From Lysobacter sp. (GTDB lineage Bacteria; Pseudomonadota; Gammaproteobacteria; Xanthomonadales; Xanthomonadaceae): 16,315 nt of DNA. Positions within the stretch are counted from its first letter, which is position 1. Each line of letters begins with the position of its first letter. The notes beneath the pieces were generated by a model. It was not told where the DNA came from, did no database searches, and saw only the letters and a list, made by a program, of their open reading frames with translations. The DNA is taken from assembly GCA_030151365.1 (NCBI GenBank), contig JASLDW010000079.1, positions 1 through 16,315 of the forward strand, given 5' to 3'. Shown piece by piece: positions 1 through 5,588 of this stretch. The translations under genes and the position numbers were made by a program.

Positions 1-612
1 ATCGCCTTCACGAATGCCGTCGCCGCAGCCGCGCTGGCCGCCGGCTCCACCGACGCCGAAACGCTGAAGACCGCGAAGCTGGCCTCGGGCGAGACCGTGG
101 AAGAAGCCCGCGCCGCCGCGATCGCCAAGCTCGGCGAGAACATCCAGGTCCGCCGCCTCGTCGCCATCGACAGCGCCAACAACGTCGCGGCCTACGTCCA
201 CGGCGGCAAGATCGGCGTGCTGGTCGAGGCGAAGGGTGGCGACGCCGACTTCGCGCGCGGCGTGGCCATGCACGTGGCGGCGATGAACCCGCCGTACAAC
301 AAGGCCGCCGACGTGCCGGCCGACTTCGTCGAGAAGGAAAAGGAAATCGAACTGGCCAAGATGTCCGAGAAGGACAAGGCCAAGCCGGCCGACATCCTCG
401 AGAAGATCATCGGCGGCAAGATCGCCAAGATCGTCAACGAAGTCACCCTGTACGGCCAGCCTTTCGTGCTCAACACCGACCTGAGCGTCGAAGCCGCCGC
501 CAAGGCCGCCGGCGCCGACGTGGTGCGCTTCCAGCGCCTGGCCGTGGGCGAAGGCATCGAAAAGGTCAAGGAAGACTACGCCGCCGAAGTCGCCAAGGCG
601 ATGCAGGTCTGA
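1..612 (+). CDS. tsf: Elongation factor Ts, 5'-truncated by the window edge
   Basis: EF-Ts is the cytoplasmic guanine-nucleotide exchange factor that regenerates EF-Tu-GTP during translation. The reading frame is open from base 1, so the gene begins outside the window. The visible 203 codons are the core and C-terminal part; by comparison with the usual length of about 290 residues, roughly 90 N-terminal residues, including the UBA-like domain and the TDFV motif, are missing. Recognisable family stretches are KLGENIQVRR, the segment GGKIGVLVEAKGG, AMHVAAMNPPY, LYGQPFVL and the C-terminal RFQRLAVGEGIEKV followed by DYAAEVAKAMQV. The TGA stop is followed 22 bp later by an intrinsic terminator, so tsf closes its own unit, normally rpsB-tsf. 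Identification is very secure; only the start is unseen. Confidence 0.97.
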   Translation: MAFTNAVAAAALAAGSTDAETLKTAKLASGETVEEARAAAIAKLGENIQVRRLVAIDSANNVAAYVHGGKIGVLVEAKGGDADFARGVAMHVAAMNPPYNKAADVPADFVEKEKEIELAKMSEKDKAKPADILEKIIGGKIAKIVNEVTLYGQPFVLNTDLSVEAAAKAAGADVVRFQRLAVGEGIEKVKEDYAAEVAKAMQV

Positions 613-634
613 TCTTCACGCCCGCGTGAAAACG

Positions 635-666
635 AAAGCCCGCTGGAAACAGCGGGCTTTTTTGTT
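635..666 (+). terminator. Rho-independent terminator of tsf
   Basis: A perfect 11-bp stem, AAAGCCCGCTG (635-645) pairing with CAGCGGGCTTT (650-660), closes a stable GAAA tetraloop. The stem runs into a T-tract (T658-T663, then GTT). It sits 22 bp after the tsf stop and should insulate tsf from the accessory operon downstream. Confidence 0.93.
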
Positions 667-889
667 GGCGAGTGACGCTGTACGGCAACGCACGGGCAAC
701 GAACTGACGCAGTGTCACTTCATGAACTCGTTTTCATCTCGGGGGGAGCTGCGATTCATTTCCGGGTTGCCGTCGCGCTGCGCGCGCGTCCTGCAAATCT
801 TGATGCGCATCGCGTTCAGGCATTCATGTTTGTCGAATATTTGTCGAATCGCACATTTTTGATTCCTCGACAATTTGTCCGGCATCATC
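667..889 (+). other. Intergenic leader between tsf terminator and sigma-54 promoter
   Basis: No convincing gene lies here; the short open frames lack a ribosome-binding site and protein-like composition. From about 820 the stretch is clearly richer in A+T than its surroundings. It holds a 9-bp interrupted palindrome AGTGtCACT (711-719) and the TTTGTC repeat cluster described separately. It most likely serves as the upstream regulatory region of the secreted-protein operon that starts at 956. Confidence 0.6.
829..879 (+). promoter_or_regulatory. TTTGTC repeat cluster, candidate activator site
   Basis: TTTGTCGAAT occurs twice (829-838 and 840-849) with an 11-bp period, about one helical turn, so both copies face the same side of the DNA. 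TTGTCGA (841-847) is also inverted as TCGACAA (867-873), and a third TTTGTC lies at 874-879. The cluster ends 11 bp before the sigma-54 -24 element. Phased and inverted repeats suggest a dimeric DNA-binding protein, possibly the enhancer-binding activator that sigma-54 promoters require. Such sites usually lie further upstream, so a modulator or repressor is also possible. The regulator is unknown. Confidence 0.5.
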
Positions 890-905
890 TGGCACGGCTC
901 CTGCT
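890..905 (+). promoter_or_regulatory. Sigma-54 (RpoN) -24/-12 promoter
   Basis: TGGCACG-GCTC-CTGCT matches the sigma-54 consensus TGGCACG-N4-TTGCW at 11 of 12 fixed positions. The invariant GG (891-892) and GC (903-904) are separated by exactly 10 bases, as the family requires. Transcription would start near 916, giving a leader of about 40 nt before the ATG at 956. This also places an upstream in-frame TTG at 875 outside the transcript. Sigma-54 promoters depend on an AAA+ activator, so the operon is predicted to be tightly regulated. Confidence 0.8.
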
Positions 906-955
906 CATGGATGGGCGATATCCCGTTTCACCATTCCACCCCAGGAAACCTCCCC

Positions 956-1573
956 ATGAAGAAGCTGTCCCTCCTCGCAGTTGCCCTGCTGGCCGCTGCC
1001 CCCATGCTCGCCAATGCCGAGTCCACCTTCACCACCGGCACCACCTCGCCGATCACCGCCGCCGCGCACCTCGATTTCCGCGTCACCGTGCCGAAAATCC
1101 TGTTCCTGCAGGTCGGCACCGGCACCAACATGGCAACCAATTCCACGATCAACCTCATCGACTTCACGGTCAACGCCGCCAATGTCGGTGACGGCACCCA
1201 GGTGACCGCCAGCGCCGGTTCGGGCGACCTCGGCAATGGCGTCGTGACCGCCAAGCTGGTCGGCAACAACGGCACGATCAGCTTTTCTTCGAACACTGCC
1301 GGGGCGATGAACAACGGCGGTACCGATACGATCTCGTACGCCCAGATCAGCACCGCCGCCGCCATCAACACCTCGGCGACGGCATTGCCCGCTCCCGCCC
1401 TCGCCGATGGCGCGACCACCACCATCTCGGTCGCACCGGCATCCGGCAAGGTCGTGAACCAGGACGCCAAGTGGACGTACAAGTACCTCAACAACACCAT
1501 CGTCGCGCCCGGCACGTACGGTGGCGCCAACGTCAACAATGGCCGCGTGACCTACACGGCTTCGATGCCCTGA
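956..1573 (+). CDS. Secreted small subunit A (candidate major pilin of chaperone-usher-like operon)
   Basis: This 205-residue protein has a clear Sec signal peptide: Lys2-Lys3, a hydrophobic core, and cleavage after ANA at residue 21. The mature protein is about 184 residues, rich in Thr, Ala, Asn and Gly, low in charge and free of cysteine, which suits an extracellular beta-sandwich polymer subunit. It resembles the next gene product in two blocks: KILFLQVGTG...NSTIN (47-66) and the C-terminal APGTYGG...GRVTYTASMP (184-205). The last strand has the alternating hydrophobic pattern typical of chaperone-bound pilins. Relative to its paralogue it has an extra N-terminal segment of about 15 residues that could act as a donor strand. 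The ATG is chosen because AGGA (943-946) lies 9 nt upstream and the signal peptide begins there. It is first in the operon, directly behind the sigma-54 promoter. I recognise no named family; the pilin role is inferred from context. Confidence 0.8.
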   Translation: MKKLSLLAVALLAAAPMLANAESTFTTGTTSPITAAAHLDFRVTVPKILFLQVGTGTNMATNSTINLIDFTVNAANVGDGTQVTASAGSGDLGNGVVTAKLVGNNGTISFSSNTAGAMNNGGTDTISYAQISTAAAINTSATALPAPALADGATTTISVAPASGKVVNQDAKWTYKYLNNTIVAPGTYGGANVNNGRVTYTASMP

Positions 1574-1592
1574 TCCGCGCCCGGCCGTCCCC

Positions 1593-1617
1593 GCAGGCTG
1601 GCTTCACGCCAGCCTGC
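1593..1617 (+). other. Intra-operon RNA hairpin between the two subunit genes
   Basis: A perfect 10-bp inverted repeat, GCAGGCTGGC (1593-1602) and GCCAGCCTGC (1608-1617), has a TTCAC loop and is followed only by TTCTC, so the T-tract is too weak for a full terminator. It lies in the only real gap of the operon (61 bp). It could act as a partial terminator or as a 3' mRNA stabiliser, making the first subunit more abundant than downstream products, as known for pilin operons. Confidence 0.65.
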
Positions 1618-1634
1618 TTCTCGAGTCCATCCCC

Positions 1635-2270
1635 ATGACGCCGCGACGCCCCATTCCCCCGAATGCCTTGCTGGCCGGTGCCTTGGCGATGTGCGTCGGC
1701 ATGCCGGCTGCGGCATTCACCACCACGATCAGTTCGTCCACCACCAAGGCGCTCTACCTGCGCATCGGCGATGGCACGATGACGGGCGGGAACTACAACA
1801 GCGGCGGCGTTCCCGGCAACAATTCCACGATCAACGTCGTCTCGGTGACCGTTCCGGCCGTCGCCCTCGGCAATGCGACGGCGCAGGCAATGACCGGCAG
1901 CGGCAGCACGACCAGCAGTTGGGACGGCTACGCCTTCTGCAATGCCGGACAGGTCTATATCGGCGGTTTCTATCGCTATACCAATAGCGGGGGCACCGCG
2001 GTGTTGTCCGCGCAATCGTCCGCGCCGATGACGGACGGCGCCGGGAACAGCATTCCCTTCACCCAGATCAGCTGGACCAGCAGCGGCAACGGCGACACCG
2101 GTGCGGAGCCGATTCCCGCCGGCACGTTCAACGGCGGCACCCAGACGCTCGCGAATTTCCCGGTCAACAACTGGCAGGAAAGCTGCCACAGTTTCTCCTA
2201 CGCGAATTCGGCCGTGGTCGCGGCAGGAACCTTCAGCGGACGCGTCACCTACACGCTGGTTTCGCCGTGA
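1635..2270 (+). CDS. Secreted small subunit B (candidate minor or tip pilin, paralogue of subunit A)
   Basis: This 211-residue exported protein has a signal peptide with Arg4-Arg5, a hydrophobic stretch 11-23 and probable cleavage after AAA at 27. It shares with subunit A the block KALYLRIGDG (38-47) with NSTIN (63-67), the motif FTQIS (142-146) and the C-terminal AAGTFSGRVTYTLVSP (196-211), so the two are related by descent. Unlike A it has two mature cysteines, Cys102 and Cys184, likely a disulfide. Only about 10 residues precede the conserved core, against about 25 in A. A short N-terminus would fit a terminal subunit that does not donate a strand; this is inference. No strong Shine-Dalgarno sequence precedes the ATG, so expression may be lower than for A. 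Its stop overlaps the next start as GTGA. No named family is recognised. Confidence 0.77.
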   Translation: MTPRRPIPPNALLAGALAMCVGMPAAAFTTTISSSTTKALYLRIGDGTMTGGNYNSGGVPGNNSTINVVSVTVPAVALGNATAQAMTGSGSTTSSWDGYAFCNAGQVYIGGFYRYTNSGGTAVLSAQSSAPMTDGAGNSIPFTQISWTSSGNGDTGAEPIPAGTFNGGTQTLANFPVNNWQESCHSFSYANSAVVAAGTFSGRVTYTLVSP

Positions 2271-2743
2271 ATCGATACTTCGTTTCCTGCATGTTCGTTC
2301 TTGCCGCATTGCTGGCGACACCGGGCGCCGCGTCGGCGGGAACCTATCGCGTGGATGACAGCGCCAGCACGGTGCTGTCCAGCAGGGTCGACCTCAAATG
2401 GGATCCGCTGCTGAGCCGGCGCGGCCAGCATGCGGATGCGATCGGCCACCTGACGGTGATGTCCCGCCTCGACGTGTCGCGCTGGGCGGGAAAACAGGGG
2501 CGCATCTACATGCTGCTGCCGAGCCAGCCGGCGGTTCCCGTCCTCACCAGCTGGACCACGCGCGGCCAGATGCTTCCGGGCGCGTTGCGCGATGGCGGAC
2601 GCACCCTGGTGTTCTCCGGGATCGTTCCCGCTTCCGGAAAAATCGAAGACACCCTGGAGCTGACGATCCAGGCCGACGTGCGCCGGCTCACCGGGCCGGA
2701 ACAACTCACCTACACCTTCGAAATCGACGTGGATACGCCATGA
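2267..2743 (+). CDS. Small exported protein of unknown function in the chaperone-usher-like operon
   Basis: This 158-residue protein starts at GTG, which overlaps the stop of subunit B (GTGA), and its stop overlaps the chaperone start (ATGA), so it is translationally coupled on both sides. A signal peptide is evident, with hydrophobic stretch 8-19 and probable cleavage after ASA at 24. The mature protein (about 134 residues) looks all-beta, with alternating hydrophobic segments such as GRIYMLLP (78-85), TLVFSGIV (113-120) and LELTIQADVRRLTG (130-143), ending in QLTYTFEIDVDTP. It has no mature cysteine. The C-terminal alternating strand recalls pilin subunits, and the LTIQAD...R.TG segment faintly recalls the C-terminal region of CS1/CFA-type pilins, but that likeness is too weak to name a family. 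It may be another subunit, an adaptor or an assembly factor. Conservation of the overlaps argues it is a real gene. Confidence 0.75.
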   Translation: MNRYFVSCMFVLAALLATPGAASAGTYRVDDSASTVLSSRVDLKWDPLLSRRGQHADAIGHLTVMSRLDVSRWAGKQGRIYMLLPSQPAVPVLTSWTTRGQMLPGALRDGGRTLVFSGIVPASGKIEDTLELTIQADVRRLTGPEQLTYTFEIDVDTP

Positions 2744-3540
2744 TGCCCGCCATTCTCCGCCGCCTGCCGCTGGTCGTCCTGCTGTGCATGTTGCCGACCC
2801 TGGCGTTCGCGCAGGGGTTCTCGATCCTCGTCTCGCCCCCGCGCTTCGAGGACAACGCGAAAGCCGGCACGACCTACCGCAACGTCATCGAAATCAACAA
2901 CACCTTCGCCCAGCCCACGCACCTGTCGGTCAAGACCGCCGACTGGACGCTCGGCGCCGACGGCGGGGTGAATTTCTCCGAGGCGCTCGCAGCGGACAGC
3001 TGCCGGCCTTGGGCAGGAATCGAAGCCAATGAAGTCGCCTTCGCCGGCAAGGGCAAGCGGCGCTTCCGTTTCGAGGTCGCGATCCCCGCCAATGCCCCGA
3101 GCGGGGAGTGCCGTTTCGCGATCATGCTGGAAGGCGATCCCCAGGCGGTGAAGGGCAATGTCCCGGTGCCGGTGTCCGGGCGCATCGGCGTGATCGTCTA
3201 TCTCGCCATCGGCGACGCGCAACCGCAACTGGATGTCGCCGGGACGAAGACCGTGGCGCAGCAGGGACGCACCATCCCCGTGCTCAAGGTGCACAACGGC
3301 GGCAACGCGCACGGACGCCTGGAAGGCTTCATCGACGGTCGCGACGCTTCCGGCCGCAAGTTCACCTTCGTGCCTTCCAACCTGCCGATCCTGCGCGGGG
3401 AAACGCGCGACATCGCCCTGGTTCCGCAGGGCGACAACGACGCCACCGCGGCGGCGGCCATCACCTATCCGCTCACGCTGAAGGGACAGCTCGATTACGG
3501 ATCGCGCCATCTCGCCATAGACGCCAGCATCGCACGATGA
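2740..3540 (+). CDS. PapD-like periplasmic fimbrial chaperone
   Basis: This 266-residue exported protein has a signal peptide ending AFA at 24. The mature part fits the two-Ig-domain plan of fimbrial chaperones, which bind secreted subunits in the periplasm by donor-strand complementation and deliver them to an outer-membrane usher. The N-terminal domain opens with FSILVSPPRFED (27-38), the pattern seen in archaic-type chaperones; Arg35 is a candidate for the subunit-anchoring arginine. Cys88 and Cys124 probably form a disulfide. The segment PVPVSGRIGVIVYLAIG (142-158) has the alternating hydrophobic pattern and RIxxxxY core of the G1 donor strand, though the classical anchoring lysine of PapD appears replaced by glycine (Gly150), with Arg148 nearby. 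The second domain spans about 160-266. The ATG at 2740 overlaps the upstream stop (ATGA) and starts the signal peptide; the frame extends upstream but has no leader there. It is coupled to the barrel gene by ATGA. Confidence 0.82.
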   Translation: MMPAILRRLPLVVLLCMLPTLAFAQGFSILVSPPRFEDNAKAGTTYRNVIEINNTFAQPTHLSVKTADWTLGADGGVNFSEALAADSCRPWAGIEANEVAFAGKGKRRFRFEVAIPANAPSGECRFAIMLEGDPQAVKGNVPVPVSGRIGVIVYLAIGDAQPQLDVAGTKTVAQQGRTIPVLKVHNGGNAHGRLEGFIDGRDASGRKFTFVPSNLPILRGETRDIALVPQGDNDATAAAAITYPLTLKGQLDYGSRHLAIDASIAR

Positions 3541-5510
3541 AACGCAGGCACTGGCCAACGCTGACGCTGGCCGCCAGCATCGCCGCGTGCCTGTCCGGCA
3601 ATGCCCGGGCGGATGATCCGCCCGCGCCCCAGACCGTTCCGTACAAGGACCGCATCATTTCGACGCAGGATCTGGCGCCACTGCCCGCGGATGGCGACGA
3701 CGACCGCAACGACGACGGTCGCCGCCGCGCCTTCCACATGCAGCTCGATGCCAGCCGCAACGAACTCGGGAGCGAGTCCTACGACGAAAACGGCATTTCC
3801 GCGGGCGGATTCTGGGAGAGCGACGACTACGGCAGCTTCTCGATCGATGCGTCGATGTTCCATACCGACAGCGACCGTTTCGGCCAGCGCCACTGGGGCG
3901 GGACCGCGACGCTGTGGCAACGCGACCTCGGCGTCGCCGGCGGCTGGCGCGTCGACAACGGGCTCGGCGTGCTGAACACGCCGGCGCTGCCCCTGCAACG
4001 CAGCCAATACCGTTTCGCGCTGCCGACCGTCCCGCTCGCCGGATTCTCGACAAGCTGGCGCAACGATGCGAACGGGATGGTCGTGCAGGCGTCCGCCGGT
4101 CGCAGCGGCGTGTTCTCGGGAACGCGCATGGTCGGCTTCGATTCCACCCACGGCGATGTCGAATCGCTGGGCATGCAGTGGTCGCCGGCGCCGGGATGGA
4201 CCGCGGGCGGGATGTATCTCGGCACGCAAGGCACCACGCTTCCCGTGGACCGCGGCGGCACCGGCGCTTCCTCGGGCGATACGCGCGCATTCCTCGCCGC
4301 GGCCGCATGGGCGGACAGGAATTCGTCCGTGCAGATGAACCTGCTCACCAGCAGGAACGATCGGGAGGATGCGACCGGCGCGTGGATCGACGGCACGACG
4401 GTGAACGGTCGCTACAGCCACAACTACGGCCTGTTTCACCTCGAACCCGGGTTGAACTGGGGCGTCTGGCCGGTCAGCAACGATCTCGAAGGCGGCTACT
4501 ACCGCCTCGCGTATCGCTTCGCGCGCTGGAACTGGAGCGTCGGCATCGACCGCTTCGCATCGATCAGCGGTGCCGGCATCGGCGGCACCTATGCCAACGG
4601 CTATGCGCGCTACCAGGCCAGCAGCACGCTGGGTTATGGCGGCAGCGTCGCGTTGCGCCGCTCGGGCAACGACGACGACTTCGACATCCAGGGCTTCATC
4701 GACAAACGCACGTCCTGGGGGCAGACGCGACTGCAGATCGACCATGCGCGCTCCGGCTCCCCGGCCCAGCGTTACTGGCAGGCGACCATCGACCAGGCGT
4801 TCCCGATCGCGCGCGGCGCCCGCCTCAACGCATCGTTGTCGACGGAATGGAGTGATGACGGCAGCGGGCATTCCAGCCGATCTTCCGCACTGTCGCTGTA
4901 CGGGGGCTACGACCTCACCGATCGCGTTTCCCTCGACGGCAGCATGCGCTGGACGCACGGCGACGGCCCCGATGCCCGACGCGGCCTCGATGCCAACCTG
5001 GGGCTGAACTGGCGGATCGGCAACCGCTGGGTGGTCAGCGGCGCCTATTACCAGAGCCTCGGCTCGCAGCGCTCGCCCTTCGTGCTCGATCCGCTCGCCA
5101 CGCAAACGCCCTTCGTCGATCTTCCCCGCAATCGCTCCGTCTATCTCAGCATCCGCTATGCATTCGAGGCCGGACGATCGCAGGGCGTGATCGGTGGCGC
5201 CCCCGGCTCCGCCACCGGCACGGTGTCCGGCAGCATCTTCCTCGACGACAACGGCGATGGCCTGCGCTCCGCCTCCGAACAACCCGCGGCCAACCTCACC
5301 GTCGTCCTCGACAACCGCTATTCGATGCGGACGGACGCCTCCGGCAACTTCAGTTTCCCGCGCGTGGCGATCGGCAAGCACCGCCTGACCGTCATGTCCG
5401 ACAACCTGCCGCTGCCATGGTCGATCAGCGATGACATGGCGGATCGCCAGGTAGACGTTGCTGTCCGCACCGCCACCCGCATCGACATCGGCGCAGTGCG
5501 ACCGCGCTGA
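3537..5510 (+). CDS. Usher-like outer-membrane beta-barrel with C-terminal Ig-like domain
   Basis: This 657-residue exported protein follows the chaperone gene with an ATGA overlap. The signal peptide probably ends at ARA (25); an IAAC motif at 15-18 leaves a lipoprotein reading possible but less likely. A linker (26-60) rich in Asp follows, including PADGDDDRNDDGRRR. Residues from about 61 to 545 are dense alternating, aromatic-rich segments typical of outer-membrane beta strands, ending YLSIRYAFE (536-544). Residues 561-657 form a compact domain with GSIFLDDNGDGL (565-576), whose DxNxDG (Asp570, Asn572, Asp574) looks like a calcium loop, then TDASGNFSFPRVAIGKHRL, the pattern of SdrD-B/carboxypeptidase-regulatory-like domains. 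Position and C-terminal domain suggest an usher, but the N-terminal chaperone-binding domain (about 120 residues) and an obvious plug are absent, and the protein is shorter than classical ushers (about 800 or more). The usher role is inferred from context. Confidence 0.78.
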   Translation: MKRRHWPTLTLAASIAACLSGNARADDPPAPQTVPYKDRIISTQDLAPLPADGDDDRNDDGRRRAFHMQLDASRNELGSESYDENGISAGGFWESDDYGSFSIDASMFHTDSDRFGQRHWGGTATLWQRDLGVAGGWRVDNGLGVLNTPALPLQRSQYRFALPTVPLAGFSTSWRNDANGMVVQASAGRSGVFSGTRMVGFDSTHGDVESLGMQWSPAPGWTAGGMYLGTQGTTLPVDRGGTGASSGDTRAFLAAAAWADRNSSVQMNLLTSRNDREDATGAWIDGTTVNGRYSHNYGLFHLEPGLNWGVWPVSNDLEGGYYRLAYRFARWNWSVGIDRFASISGAGIGGTYANGYARYQASSTLGYGGSVALRRSGNDDDFDIQGFIDKRTSWGQTRLQIDHARSGSPAQRYWQATIDQAFPIARGARLNASLSTEWSDDGSGHSSRSSALSLYGGYDLTDRVSLDGSMRWTHGDGPDARRGLDANLGLNWRIGNRWVVSGAYYQSLGSQRSPFVLDPLATQTPFVDLPRNRSVYLSIRYAFEAGRSQGVIGGAPGSATGTVSGSIFLDDNGDGLRSASEQPAANLTVVLDNRYSMRTDASGNFSFPRVAIGKHRLTVMSDNLPLPWSISDDMADRQVDVAVRTATRIDIGAVRPR

Positions 5511-5588
5511 TGCGCATGCCCGTTTCGGGACGGATGGCACTCTCGGGTAGAATGCCGCAACCGCCTTGCATCCCCCCCCGGAGCGCCC
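5511..5588 (+). promoter_or_regulatory. Probable pyrH promoter region
   Basis: TAGAAT at 5548-5553 matches the sigma-70 -10 consensus at 5 of 6 positions. No good -35 exists; TTCGGG (5524-5529) is a weak candidate at 18 bp. A run of eight C residues (5572-5579) precedes the GGAG ribosome site (5580-5583), 5 nt before the pyrH ATG. No terminator with a T-tract is present, only a 4-bp CCCG-TTT-CGGG stem at 5519-5529, so read-through from the upstream operon into pyrH seems possible. Confidence 0.45.

Noticed and set aside
626..862. Small open frame after tsf
   Set aside because: It begins inside the tsf terminator, has no ribosome site and covers the regulatory repeats. Its translation has no coding character.
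875..955. Upstream TTG start for subunit A
   Set aside because: It would lie upstream of the predicted sigma-54 transcription start and place 27 non-signal residues before a perfect signal peptide. ATG at 956 has the ribosome site.
2398..2739. Long N-terminal extension of the chaperone frame
   Set aside because: It overlaps the upstream gene in another frame, has no ribosome site and is not protein-like. The signal peptide begins at 2740.
3108..3536. N-terminal extension of the barrel protein frame
   Set aside because: It is Arg/His/Gly-rich shadow sequence of the chaperone gene. The true start at 3537 gives a clean signal peptide and an ATGA overlap.
3586..3590. Lipoprotein reading of the barrel protein (IAAC with Cys18)
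   Set aside because: A normal signal-peptidase-I site at ARA (25) and the long outer-membrane barrel fit better; the lipobox-like match is short and could be chance.
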